DNA from: JBHJGU01 sp050331475
GTDB taxonomy: Bacteria > Pseudomonadota > Alphaproteobacteria > Caulobacterales > Maricaulaceae
Direction of reading: 5' to 3'
NCBI GenBank assembly: GCA_050331475.1
Contig: JBHJGU010000132.1
Coordinates: 1-32,346 of the forward strand
DNA length: 32,346 bases
Part shown: positions 23,913 to 31,996 of the stretch, piece after piece
Numbering within the stretch: position 1 is the first letter of the stretch
Layout of the letters: every line of letters starts with the position of its first letter
Translations under genes and position numbers: made by a program
Notes under the pieces: generated by a model
Told to the model about the DNA's origin: nothing
Databases searched by the model: none
The model's input: only the letters and a program-made list of their open reading frames with translations

Positions 23913-24650
23913 TTAGATCATCGCCATCCCGCCATTCACGTGCAAGGTCTGTCCGGTGACGTATCCGCCAGCGGCGCTGGCGAGATAAACCACCGCGCCG
24001 GCCACATCAGCCCCCTCGCCCAAACGGCCCGCCGGCACGTTAGCGAGAATCGCCTCTTTTTGGTCGGCGTTCAGCGCATCGGTCATGGGCGAGGCGATGA
24101 AGCCCGGCGCGACGCAATTCGCCGTCACCCCACGTGACGCGGCCTCCTGGGCGAGCGCTTTGGTAAACCCAATCATGCCCGCTTTGGAGGCGGCGTAATT
24201 GGTTTGGCCGGGATTGCCGGTAACCCCGACGACCGAGGTTATGCCGATGATCCGGCCAAAGCGCTGTTTCATCATGGGCTTGAGGGCGGCCCGGCACAGC
24301 CGGAAATGCGCCTCCAGATTGACGGTGAGCACCCGCGACCAGTCCTCGTCCTTCATGCGGAGCAAAAGCCCGTCTTTTGTAATCCCAGCGTTGGAGACCA
24401 GAATATCGATCCCGCCCAACGCCTCAACCGTGCGCGGGACAAGGGCGTCGACGGCGGCGGCGTCTGAGAGGTCGCACGCCAGCGCGACCGGCGCGCCGCC
24501 CAATGCGGTGACCAAGGTGTCGAGTTTTTCCGCGCGCGTGCCTGAGACCGCCAATTGGGCGCCTTGCGCGATCAGCGCCTGAGCGATCGCGCCGCCCAAA
24601 CCACCCGTCGCCCCGGTGACCAGCGCGCGCTTGCCGGTGAGATCAAACAT
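23913..24650 (-). CDS. fabG: 3-oxoacyl-ACP reductase
   Basis: 245-residue short-chain dehydrogenase reducing 3-oxoacyl-ACP with NADPH. The nucleotide motif TGATGGLGGAIA is at about 11-22. NNAG is present in the variant form SNAG, and the catalytic Ser-Tyr-Lys set lies in TSVVGVTGNPGQTNYAASKAG. The C-terminus VTGQTLHVNGGMAMI is typical of FabG. The ATG at 24650 overlaps the fabD end by eight bases; a GTG at 24668 would add six residues not seen in the family. Confidence 0.95.
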   Translation of the reverse strand: MFDLTGKRALVTGATGGLGGAIAQALIAQGAQLAVSGTRAEKLDTLVTALGGAPVALACDLSDAAAVDALVPRTVEALGGIDILVSNAGITKDGLLLRMKDEDWSRVLTVNLEAHFRLCRAALKPMMKQRFGRIIGITSVVGVTGNPGQTNYAASKAGMIGFTKALAQEAASRGVTANCVAPGFIASPMTDALNADQKEAILANVPAGRLGEGADVAGAVVYLASAAGGYVTGQTLHVNGGMAMI

Positions 24651-25605
24651 TGCCGTAAGCGCCTTCACGCGCGGCTTTGACGAACGCCTCCAGATCCTCC
24701 GGCGTGTTCAACGCCAAGCCCTTGGCGTCCGGCGCGGTGCGTTTGAGCATTTGGGTGAGCACCTTACCCGCGCCGCACTCCACGAAAAGGTCCACCCCGG
24801 CCTCAACCATATGGTTGACGCTTTCGCGCCAGCGCACCGTGCCGGTGACTTGATCCACCAAGTGTGTGCGAATCGTCTCCGGGTCGGTGACGACCCGGGC
24901 GCTGACATTGGTGACGAGCGGGACCTTCGGCTCGAGGATATCCACATTAGACAGCGCTTCATGCATCTCCACCGCAGCGGGCGCCATAAGCGCGCAATGA
25001 AACGGTGCGCTGACCGGAAGCAACACGGCCTTTTTCACGCCCAGCGCTTTCGCCGCCGCAATGGCTTTCTCCACCGCCGCCTTATGCCCAGAGATGACGA
25101 TCTGTCCGGGCGCGTTGTCATTGGCGATGGCGATGTCGCCCGCATCCGCGCCCTGGGCGATCGCTTCGGCGGCGTCTTCCCCGCTCGCGCCCAGAAGGGC
25201 GGCCATGGCCCCCTCACCCACCGGCACGGCGGCTTGCATGGCCAGCCAGCGGCGTTTGAGCAAGCGCGCGGCGTCTTCAAGGCTCAGCGCGCCTGCGGCG
25301 GCGAGCGCGGAGTACTCCCCCAGACTGTGACCGGCCACATACCGGGCGGAGTCCACGCAGAGCTCGAATTCGTCCTCCAACACCCGGATCACCGCCAAGC
25401 TCGCCGCCATCAGCGCGGGCTGGGCGTTCTCGGTCAGGGTGAGGGTCTCCATCGGGCCCTCGCGCATCAGCGCGGAGAGGTCTTGCTCCAACGCCGCGTC
25501 CACGCGGTCGAACACTTTGCGCGCGGCGGGAAACGCATCGGCTAAGCTCGCGCCCATGCCGACGGCCTGGCTGCCCTGGCCCGGAAAGACGAACACAAAT
25601 CCCAT
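24643..25605 (-). CDS. fabD: Malonyl-CoA:ACP transacylase
   Basis: 320-residue transacylase that loads malonate onto ACP. The N-terminal FVFPGQGSQAVGMG and the nucleophile motif VAGHSLGEYSALAAAG are intact; the catalytic histidine is in APFHCALM. It is the first gene of the fabD-fabG-acpP-fabF-mltG run and is divergent from rpsF. The start is ATG at 25605. Confidence 0.96.
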   Translation of the reverse strand: MGFVFVFPGQGSQAVGMGASLADAFPAARKVFDRVDAALEQDLSALMREGPMETLTLTENAQPALMAASLAVIRVLEDEFELCVDSARYVAGHSLGEYSALAAAGALSLEDAARLLKRRWLAMQAAVPVGEGAMAALLGASGEDAAEAIAQGADAGDIAIANDNAPGQIVISGHKAAVEKAIAAAKALGVKKAVLLPVSAPFHCALMAPAAVEMHEALSNVDILEPKVPLVTNVSARVVTDPETIRTHLVDQVTGTVRWRESVNHMVEAGVDLFVECGAGKVLTQMLKRTAPDAKGLALNTPEDLEAFVKAAREGAYGNV

Positions 25606-25701
25606 GGCGTCCTCGCATCGCTCACGACCCGGCCGCGGGACCGCGCGGGTCGGTTTTGTCGCAAGACTGTTACGCCGCGCATGGCTTGTTCGACAACCAT
25701 C

Positions 25702-25729
25702 TTGGCGCCGGGATGGATTTGGCTATATT
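25702..25729 (+). promoter_or_regulatory. Candidate rpsF operon promoter
   Basis: TTGGCG (25702-25707) and TATATT (25724-25729) are separated by 16 bases, in the divergent fabD/rpsF spacer. This would give a leader of roughly 100 bases before rpsF. Confidence 0.5.
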
Positions 25730-25749
25730 GCCGCGTTTCCGGCTGCGGT

Positions 25750-25774
25750 CCTGCCTCGATGTCGAGGGTCCAGG
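25750..25774 (+). promoter_or_regulatory. Leader hairpin upstream of rpsF
   Basis: Within the predicted leader, CCTG-CCTCG-ATGT-CGAGG-GTC-CAGG folds as a 9-bp hairpin with a three-base bulge on the 3' side. Bulged hairpins in rpsF leaders are known binding sites for the S6:S18 complex. The known motif has a CCG bulge, so this match is only suggestive. Confidence 0.35.
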
Positions 25775-25839
25775 GTCCGACGCGGGCGCCAACACCCTCC
25801 GCTTCGCGTGCGCGCCGCGGCCATAAGCGGAGCGGAGTT

Positions 25840-26283
25840 ATGCCGTTTTACGAACACGTGCTCATTGCGCGCCAAGACGTTTCCTCCCAACAGGTTGAGG
25901 CGCTCACCGACACCCTGCGCGAGCTAATCGAAGGCCAAGGCGGGAAAGTCGTGAAAACCGAATATTGGGGCCTGCGCAATCTCTCGTACCGGATCAAAAA
26001 GAACCGGAAGGGTCATTATGCGCTCATGGGGCTGGACGCGGCGCCTGAAGCGATCACCGAACTGGAGCGGCAATTACGCATCCACGAGGATGTTCTGCGA
26101 TACATGACCATCAAGGTCGACGCCATCGACGAAGGCGTCTCCCCGATCTTGGCCAAAAAAGACGAGCGCCGTCGTCGCGATGGCGCGGATGGCCGCAGAG
26201 ACCGCGATGGCGTTCGGGATCGCGAAGCCTCCGGAGGCGGTGGCCGGGACCGCGAAGCCGGCGGTCGAGACGATCGGTGTTAA
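25840..26283 (+). CDS. rpsF: 30S ribosomal protein S6
   Basis: S6 of 147 residues, which binds the small-subunit platform as a pair with S18. The ferredoxin-like core spans about 1-95 (MPFYEHVLIARQD, TEYWGLRNLSYRIKKNRKGHYALM, RLMTIKVD-type end seen as LRYMTIKVD). A charged Arg/Asp/Gly tail of about 45 residues follows, as in many alphaproteobacterial S6 proteins. The ATG at 25840 has GGAG close upstream; the frame extends 53 codons further but into the leader. rpsR follows after 21 bases. Confidence 0.96.
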   Translation: MPFYEHVLIARQDVSSQQVEALTDTLRELIEGQGGKVVKTEYWGLRNLSYRIKKNRKGHYALMGLDAAPEAITELERQLRIHEDVLRYMTIKVDAIDEGVSPILAKKDERRRRDGADGRRDRDGVRDREASGGGGRDREAGGRDDRC

Positions 26284-26304
26284 TCAGACAGAGCGAGCAA
26301 GCCC

Positions 26305-26556
26305 ATGAAAATGAATATCTCCAACTTGCCCGCGCGCCGCCCGTTCGGCCGCCGGCGCAAAGTCTGTCCGTTCTCCGGCGCCAAAGCGCCGAAGATCGAC
26401 TATAAGGATCCAAAATTGCTGCAGCGCTATATGTCCGAGCGCGGCAAAATCGTGCCCGCGCGCATCACAGCCGTGTCCGCGCGTAAGCAACGCGAACTCG
26501 CCCGCGCGATCAAGCGCGCGCGGATGCTCGCGCTCTTGCCCTTCGCTGTTCAATAG
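26305..26556 (+). CDS. rpsR: 30S ribosomal protein S18
   Basis: S18 of 83 residues. The body is canonical: IDYKDPKLLQRYMSERGKIVPARITAVSARKQRELARAIKRAR. The N-terminal FGRRRKVCPFSG has only a single cysteine of the optional zinc set. It partners S6, encoded just upstream, and lies 11 bases before rplI. Confidence 0.97.
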   Translation: MKMNISNLPARRPFGRRRKVCPFSGAKAPKIDYKDPKLLQRYMSERGKIVPARITAVSARKQRELARAIKRARMLALLPFAVQ

Positions 26557-26567
26557 GAGCTCGACCG

Positions 26568-27173
26568 ATGGACGTGATCTTATTGGAGCGGGTGGAAAAT
26601 TTGGGCGCCATGGGGGATGTGGTGAAAGTCCGCCCGGGTTTTGCGCGCAATTTCCTTCTCCCGCAGAACAAAGCCCTGCGCGCGACAGACGCGAACAAAG
26701 CGCGCTTCGAACGCGAACGCGCCGCCTTAGAAAAACTGAATGCTGAACGACGTGCGGACGCCCAAAGCGCGGCGGAAGGCCTCGAAGGGCGCTCGGTGAC
26801 CCTCATCCGGCAAGCCGGTGAGTCGGGTCAGCTCTATGGCTCGGTCACCTCGCGCGACATTGCCGAAGCGCTGTCCGAGGACGGCCAAGCTGTGCGCCGC
26901 GACCAGGTCAAACTCGACACGCCGATTAAGGCCTTGGGCCTGCATTCGGTTCGGGTCCGCCTGCACGCCGAGGTCAGCGTGGAGGTTTCCGTCAACATCG
27001 CGCGGACCGAGGACGAAGCCGAGCGGCAATTGCGCGGCGAAGACGTCATTCAAACCCAGCTCGACGAAGACCGGGCTATGGCCGAAACCCAAGCCGCGGA
27101 ACTGCTCGAGGCGGCGGCGGAAGCTGAGGCCGAAGCCGGTGGACCAACGCCTAAGGACGCAGACGCGGCCTAA
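26568..27173 (+). CDS. rplI: 50S ribosomal protein L9
   Basis: L9 of 201 residues. The N-terminal domain MDVILLERVENLGAMGDVVKVRPGFARNFLLP is canonical, followed by the long connecting helix and the C-terminal domain (YGSVTSRDIAEAL and later). An Ala/Glu-rich tail of about 50 residues extends beyond the usual 150. The ATG has GGAG upstream. It is the last of the ribosomal trio and is separated by 132 bases from dnaB. Confidence 0.97.
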   Translation: MDVILLERVENLGAMGDVVKVRPGFARNFLLPQNKALRATDANKARFERERAALEKLNAERRADAQSAAEGLEGRSVTLIRQAGESGQLYGSVTSRDIAEALSEDGQAVRRDQVKLDTPIKALGLHSVRVRLHAEVSVEVSVNIARTEDEAERQLRGEDVIQTQLDEDRAMAETQAAELLEAAAEAEAEAGGPTPKDADAA

Positions 27174-27242
27174 TTTTTGGTCTTGACACTGTTATGACAG
27201 CCCGATTCCGCGTGGTTGGATTATCCACAAAATCTTGTACTT

Positions 27243-27269
27243 GACCTCGGGGTTTTAGGCCCCGGGGTC
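27243..27269 (+). promoter_or_regulatory. GC-rich hairpin in the dnaB leader
   Basis: GACCTCGGGG (27243-27252) and CCCCGGGGTC (27260-27269) form a 10-bp stem with one G-U pair and a 7-base loop, 36 bases before the dnaB ATG. There is no following T-tract beyond TATATTT, so it may be a weak terminator of rplI or a control element for dnaB. Confidence 0.4.
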
Positions 27270-27305
27270 TATATTTCGCCGTCATCGAAGAGTAACACAG
27301 GGCCC

Positions 27306-28787
27306 ATGGCCCATGACGGTGACCCCCGCTCGCCTTCGGCAGAGCCCGCGCATACGCCCCCTCACAGCCTGGAGGCTGAGCAGGCGCTGATCGGCGCGAT
27401 TTTGTTTGACAATGAAGTGGTCCACCGGATTTCGGACTACCTCAAACCGGACCATTTCTACGATCCGGTCCATCAACGGCTCTACGAAACGACCACCGGA
27501 TTGGTCCAGCGCGGCGGCCTGGCGGACGCGGTGACCCTCGCCGCGCGCATGGCTTCCGACCCCGGATTGGGGGAGTTGGGCGGGCCGGCTTATCTCGCGG
27601 AATTGCTGCGCTTGGCGGCGCCGGCCCCCAGTGCGCCGGAATACGCGCGCCTGGTTTATGATTTCGCGCTACGCCGGCAGTTGATCCGCTTAGGCGAGGA
27701 TATCGCGCGCAATGCGGGCGACGGCGGCGCGGATGCAAACGCCGGCGCTCAGATCGAAAGCGCGGAACGCGCTTTGTTTAGTTTAGCTGAAAGCGGGTCG
27801 AGTTCGAGCGGCTTCGCGCCGTTCAAAGACGCGCTCGCCCAATCCATCACCATGGCGGCGGCGGCTTATGAGCGCGACGGCGGCTTGTCCGGCATTCCCA
27901 CAAAGTTGGAGCGATTGGACTATAAGCTTGGCGGCCTGCATCCGTCCGATCTGTTGATCCTCGCCGGCCGGCCCTCCATGGGCAAAACCGCGCTCGCCAC
28001 CAACATCGCGTTCAATGTGGCGCGCGATTATCGCGACGATGTCGTTGACGGCGTGAAGAAGACGGTTTCGGGGGGCGTTGTGGCGTTCTTCTCCCTGGAA
28101 ATGTCCTCGGAACAACTCGCCACCCGCTTGCTCGCGGATTTCTCGGAAGTTCCGTCTCACAAGATCCGGCGCGGTGAAATCACACCCGAAGAATACGAGC
28201 GCATTCGCGATGCGGCGATCGAACTGCAATCGATCCCGCTTTACATTGACGATACGGGCGGTTTGTCCATCGCCGCGTTAGCCGCGCGCGCCCGACGGCT
28301 CAAGCGCACGGTGGGGCTGGATTTGGTGGTGGTGGACTACCTCCAACTCGTCACCGGCTCGGGGCAGAAACGCAATGACGGGCGCGTGCAAGAAGTCAGC
28401 GAGATCACGCAAAATCTCAAAGCGCTGGCCAAAGACCTCGATGTTCCGGTGATTGCGCTGTCCCAGTTGTCGCGCAAAGTGGAGGAACGCGACGACAAGC
28501 GTCCCCAACTCGCCGACTTGCGTGAGTCCGGCTCGATCGAGCAAGACGCTGATGTGGTGATGTTCGTGTTTCGCGAGGCCTATTATCTAGGTCGAACGGA
28601 GCCGCGCGAAGGCACCGAAGACCATCTGCAATGGCAAGACCGGATGAACGAGGCCTATGGCAAGGCCGAGGTTATTATCGGGAAGCAACGCCATGGGCCG
28701 ATCGGCACGGTGAAGCTGGCGTTCAGCGAAGAACTCACCCGCTTCCATAATCTCGACGAAACGGAAAGCTACGCCGGTTACGCTTAA
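27306..28787 (+). CDS. dnaB: Replicative DNA helicase
   Basis: Hexameric fork helicase of 493 residues. The N-terminal primase-interacting domain begins PHSLEAEQALIGAILFDN. The RecA-like motor has the Walker A GRPSMGKTALATN near residue 220, the FFSLEMSSEQLATR block, Walker B LDLVVVDYLQL, and the sensor region ALSQLSRKVEERDDKRP-LADLRESGSIEQDAD. The ATG at 27306 is used. The frame opens earlier, but that part lies over the leader hairpin and has no family similarity. It follows the ribosomal trio, a widely conserved order. Confidence 0.96.
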   Translation: MAHDGDPRSPSAEPAHTPPHSLEAEQALIGAILFDNEVVHRISDYLKPDHFYDPVHQRLYETTTGLVQRGGLADAVTLAARMASDPGLGELGGPAYLAELLRLAAPAPSAPEYARLVYDFALRRQLIRLGEDIARNAGDGGADANAGAQIESAERALFSLAESGSSSSGFAPFKDALAQSITMAAAAYERDGGLSGIPTKLERLDYKLGGLHPSDLLILAGRPSMGKTALATNIAFNVARDYRDDVVDGVKKTVSGGVVAFFSLEMSSEQLATRLLADFSEVPSHKIRRGEITPEEYERIRDAAIELQSIPLYIDDTGGLSIAALAARARRLKRTVGLDLVVVDYLQLVTGSGQKRNDGRVQEVSEITQNLKALAKDLDVPVIALSQLSRKVEERDDKRPQLADLRESGSIEQDADVVMFVFREAYYLGRTEPREGTEDHLQWQDRMNEAYGKAEVIIGKQRHGPIGTVKLAFSEELTRFHNLDETESYAGYA

Positions 28788-28815
28788 ACCCGTCCCTCCC
28801 GCGTCGAGCCGTCTT

Positions 28816-29937
28816 ATGCCCGTTTCCTCCGCCTTGGCGTCCTTCGCCGAACCGCGCCTGAGCATCGATTTAGACGCCGTGCGGGCCAATCATCGATTTT
28901 TCGCGGGACGGGCTCCGGGCGCGGAGACCGCCGCCGTCGTTAAAGCCGACGCCTATGGCTGCGGGCTAGGCCCGGTTGCGCGCACGTTATTGGCCGAGCG
29001 GGTGCGCACGTTTTTCGTTGCCACCCCTTATGAAGGCGCCCAGTTGCGCGAGGTTTTGGGACCACCCGCGGACGGCTGCCGGGTTTATGCGCTCAACGGG
29101 TTCTGCCCCGGCGAAGCGCGCGATCTCGCCGCCTGTGGCGTCGCGCCGGTGATCAACACCCTCGAGCAGGCCCGTGAATGGGCTGCGCTCGACGGCGTCC
29201 CGCCCGCCCCCGCCTTGCAGATCGACACGGGGCTTAACCGCTTAGGCCTGCCCGCAGACCAAGCCCTGGCGATCGCGAATGACACTGATCTTATGACCCG
29301 GCTCAAGCCCGACCTGGTGATGAGCCATTTGGCCTGCGGGTTTGATCCGGACCATCCGATGAACCGGCGCCAGCGCGAGGCGTTTTCCGGCCTCTGCGGC
29401 CTTTTTCCTCAGGCGCGCGCGTCCCTCGCCGCGTCCGCCGGGGTGTTACTGGGTCCAGACTACCACTTTGACCTAACCCGCGTGGGCGTGGGGCTTTATG
29501 GTGGCGCGCGTCAAACGGACGACACCCCCGCGCTCGCCCCGGTGGTGCGCCTGGAAGCCCCGATCCTGCAAATCCGCGATTTGGAGCCCGGCGACCGGGT
29601 CGGATATGGCGCGGACTTCGCGGCCCAATCGCCGATGCGCGCCGCGGTGCTCAGTGTGGGCTATGCGGACGGCGTCTTGCGCGCGCTGGGCGGCAAAGGG
29701 TATGCAGCTTTTGGGAGTCACCAACTACCCGTGCTTGGACGCGTTTCCATGGATCTTCTGACAATCGATGTGACCGCCGCCGGAGCGGATGCGGCGCCGG
29801 GCGCGTTCGTCACCGTCTTAGGCGGACCGATCGACCTGGATGATCAAGCCCGGCACGCGGGGACGATCGGGTATGAGCTGTTGGTGCGGCTCGGCCCGCG
29901 GCTCCGGCGTGAATGGCGAGGCGGGGCGGCGCAATGA
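28816..29937 (+). CDS. alr: Alanine racemase
   Basis: PLP-dependent racemase producing D-alanine for peptidoglycan, 373 residues. The PLP lysine is in AAVVKADAYGCG (about residues 38-49), and the C-terminal catalytic tyrosine region reads GDRVGYGADF. The SIDLDAVRANHR opening is typical. It begins 28 bases after dnaB and overlaps mlaE as ATGA. With murA and mltG it adds to the cell-wall content of the window. Confidence 0.95.
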   Translation: MPVSSALASFAEPRLSIDLDAVRANHRFFAGRAPGAETAAVVKADAYGCGLGPVARTLLAERVRTFFVATPYEGAQLREVLGPPADGCRVYALNGFCPGEARDLAACGVAPVINTLEQAREWAALDGVPPAPALQIDTGLNRLGLPADQALAIANDTDLMTRLKPDLVMSHLACGFDPDHPMNRRQREAFSGLCGLFPQARASLAASAGVLLGPDYHFDLTRVGVGLYGGARQTDDTPALAPVVRLEAPILQIRDLEPGDRVGYGADFAAQSPMRAAVLSVGYADGVLRALGGKGYAAFGSHQLPVLGRVSMDLLTIDVTAAGADAAPGAFVTVLGGPIDLDDQARHAGTIGYELLVRLGPRLRREWRGGAAQ

Positions 29938-30710
29938 TCAATCCGTTTCAGTCTATCGGTGCGACGGTGCTGACCTTATTTCGCGCGTCTGGCGCCTTAG
30001 GCGTGTTCTGCGCGCGCGCGATCGCCAGCGTCTTCAGCCCGCCCTGGTATCTGGGCCAGTTGGGCCGTCAGCTGGTCCGCATGGGCTTCTTATCCTTGCC
30101 GGTCGTCGGGCTGACAGCGATCTTCACCGGCGCCGCCTTGGCGCTGAACATCTACACCGGCGGCGCGCGGTTTAATGCGGAGCAATTCGTTCCCCAGATC
30201 GTCGTCGTCGGCATTACCCGGGAATTGGGGCCGGTTCTTGCGGCCTTGATGCTGGCGGGACGGGTGTCGGCGGCCATCGCCGCGGAGATTGGCGCCATGC
30301 GGGCGACCGAACAACTCGACGCGCTGGAGACGCTGTCGACCGATCCGTTCCACTATTTGGTCGCGCCGCGGGTTCTGGCCGGGGTGCTGACCCTGCCGCT
30401 CTTGGTGCTGATTGCCGACACCATCGGCGTTATGGGCGGTTTTTTGGTCTCGGTGCAGTCCTTAGGCTTCAACCCCGCGATCTACATCCGCAACACGCTT
30501 GATTTTATGACCATGGGCGATGTCACGATCGGCTTGGTCAAAGCCGCCGTTTTCGGGTTTATCATTGCTATTATGGGGTGTTTTAACGGCTATCGATCGA
30601 GCGGCGGCGCGTTGGGCGTGGGTCGAGCGACCACCAACGCCGTGGTGACCTCGGCGATTTTGGTGTTTGCGGCCAATTACGTGGTCACCGCCCTGTTCGT
30701 GGGAGACTGA
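29934..30710 (+). CDS. mlaE: MlaE-type lipid-transport permease
   Basis: 258-residue inner-membrane permease of the Mla phospholipid transport system. It shows several hydrophobic segments and the family signature block VPQIVVVGITRELGPVLAALMLAGRVSAAIAAEIGAM, followed by the EQLDALETLSTDP loop that meets the ATPase. The ATG at 29934 overlaps the alr stop; the frame extends a few codons upstream inside alr. The partner ATPase follows after three bases. Confidence 0.94.
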   Translation: MINPFQSIGATVLTLFRASGALGVFCARAIASVFSPPWYLGQLGRQLVRMGFLSLPVVGLTAIFTGAALALNIYTGGARFNAEQFVPQIVVVGITRELGPVLAALMLAGRVSAAIAAEIGAMRATEQLDALETLSTDPFHYLVAPRVLAGVLTLPLLVLIADTIGVMGGFLVSVQSLGFNPAIYIRNTLDFMTMGDVTIGLVKAAVFGFIIAIMGCFNGYRSSGGALGVGRATTNAVVTSAILVFAANYVVTALFVGD

Positions 30711-30713
30711 CCG

Positions 30714-31493
30714 GTGAGCGAACGCCCGATCATCGCTCTTCGCGACTTGCACAAAGCCTTTGGCCCCAAGCAAGTGCTCAAGGGGTTGAACTTGGACGTG
30801 CCGCGCGGCCGGTCGCTGGTGATCATCGGCGCCTCAGGCATGGGCAAGTCGGTGCTGCTGAAATGCATCCTCGGCCTGATTAAGCCCGAGCAGGGTCGGA
30901 TCATCATTGACGGCGCGGACGCCAGCGCGTTCAAGCCGAAAGTCCGACGCCAAGTCATGGAGCATTTCGGCATGCTGTTCCAAGGCGCGGCGCTGTTCGA
31001 CAGCTTGCCGGTCTGGGAGAATGTGGCGTTTCGCCTGCTTAAGGTCGCGCGCATGGGCCGGCGCAAAGCCCGCGAGCTCGCCATTGAAGCGCTCGGCCAG
31101 GTGAATTTGTCGCCGCAAACCGCCAATCTTTATCCCAACGATCTCTCCGGCGGCATGAAGAAGCGGGTCGGGCTGGCGCGCGCCATCGTCGCCAAGCCGG
31201 ACATTTTATTCTTCGACGAACCCACCACGGGGCTCGACCCGATCACCGCGGACGTTATCAACGACCTCATCGTCGAGCGCGTAAAGGCGCTGGGCGCGAC
31301 GGCGGTAACCATCACCCACGACATCGCGTCCATGCGCAAGATCGCCGACGACGTGGCGATGATCCATGGCGGCAAAATCATCTGGCGCGGACCGATCGAC
31401 CAGCTTGACGCGTCCGGCAACGCCTATGTCGAGCAGTTCATTCACGGCCGGGCCCACGGCCCGATCGAGGTTGGCGGGCGAAGGGCGAGTTAG
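30714..31493 (+). CDS. mlaF: MlaF-type ABC transporter ATPase
   Basis: 259-residue ATPase driving MlaE. Walker A GASGMGKSVLLK is at about 39-50, the signature LSGGMKKRVGLARAI at about 143-157, and Walker B ILFFDEPTTGLDP just after; the switch histidine is in TITHD. The GTG start at 30714 has GGGAG upstream inside the mlaE end. No mlaD follows: the substrate-binding partner must be elsewhere, because the next sequence is an accessory stretch. Confidence 0.94.
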   Translation: MSERPIIALRDLHKAFGPKQVLKGLNLDVPRGRSLVIIGASGMGKSVLLKCILGLIKPEQGRIIIDGADASAFKPKVRRQVMEHFGMLFQGAALFDSLPVWENVAFRLLKVARMGRRKARELAIEALGQVNLSPQTANLYPNDLSGGMKKRVGLARAIVAKPDILFFDEPTTGLDPITADVINDLIVERVKALGATAVTITHDIASMRKIADDVAMIHGGKIIWRGPIDQLDASGNAYVEQFIHGRAHGPIEVGGRRAS

Positions 31494-31798
31494 CAGAGGC
31501 AACTGGTCGTCTGCGACCTTGCACACCATGAGCGTGTCCACTCTCCGCACAATATGCTAAGCTGCACAAACACCACCACACAACCCTTGTGAACAGCGCG
31601 GCGGCCTCGACGCTCCAATTTCACAAGCGCGCTCAGCGTTGCGGATGATTTCCGGATACATCGCACTCACAGGCCTTTAACGCTTACGCGAGCCGCCAGT
31701 TGGGCGCGAGCTGTATCCTGGGTTTTTATTTTTCGACGACCTGCTTTCGTAGGCATCGCTGAAGGGGTTAGCGAACAAAGAAAGTGGGAGAGACTATC
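31494..31798. other. Gene-free stretch after mlaF
   Basis: 305 bases without a supportable gene on either strand. Composition falls from GC-rich to mixed along it. A T-rich run GTTTTTATTTTT at about 31722-31733 follows a weak hairpin region and might end mlaF transcription. A strong ribosome site, GGGAG at about 31786-31790, serves the small reading frame that begins at 31799. Confidence 0.4.
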
Positions 31799-31956
31799 AT
31801 GAAAAGTACATCGTTGCCGTAGGTTTAGCGTTAAGTTTTGCTGGTATTGCTTGGGCGGATTGCAAAAGTGATTGTGACGCTGAATGCGTTAAACTTTTTA
31901 TTACGGAACTGGGCGAGAAGGCATGCATGACTGGCTGTACGATAGGTTGCGGATAA
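31799..31956 (+). pseudogene. Small secreted twin-CX3CX3C peptide gene with an early frameshift
   Basis: An ATG with GGAG 8 bases upstream is followed by an A4 run and then a TAG seven codons later. Adding one A gives a clean 52-residue frame to the TAA at 31954-31956. That frame has a signal peptide MKKYIVAVGLALSFAGIAWA with an AWA cleavage site. The mature peptide has 32 residues and six cysteines spaced C-X3-C-X3-C-X12-C-X3-C-X3-C. The downstream frame has no ATG, GTG or TTG of its own. The symmetric cysteine pattern suggests a disulfide-stapled helical hairpin outside the cytoplasm. I do not recognise a family. The deletion could be real decay, slippage-based switching, or an assembly error in the A-run. 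Confidence 0.6.
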
Positions 31957-31996
31957 ATCATTAGTTAATTGGGCTTCCTTAAAACTGGAGGGCGAG

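Noticed and set aside
25681..25839. N-terminal extension of rpsF
   Set aside because: The frame opens upstream, but it covers the promoter and leader, and family proteins start at MPFYEH, which has its own ribosome site.
31759..31806. CTG start at 31759 that would put the Cys-rich peptide in frame without a frameshift
   Set aside because: It would add a hydrophilic stretch before the signal peptide and ignore the well-placed ribosome site and ATG at 31799.
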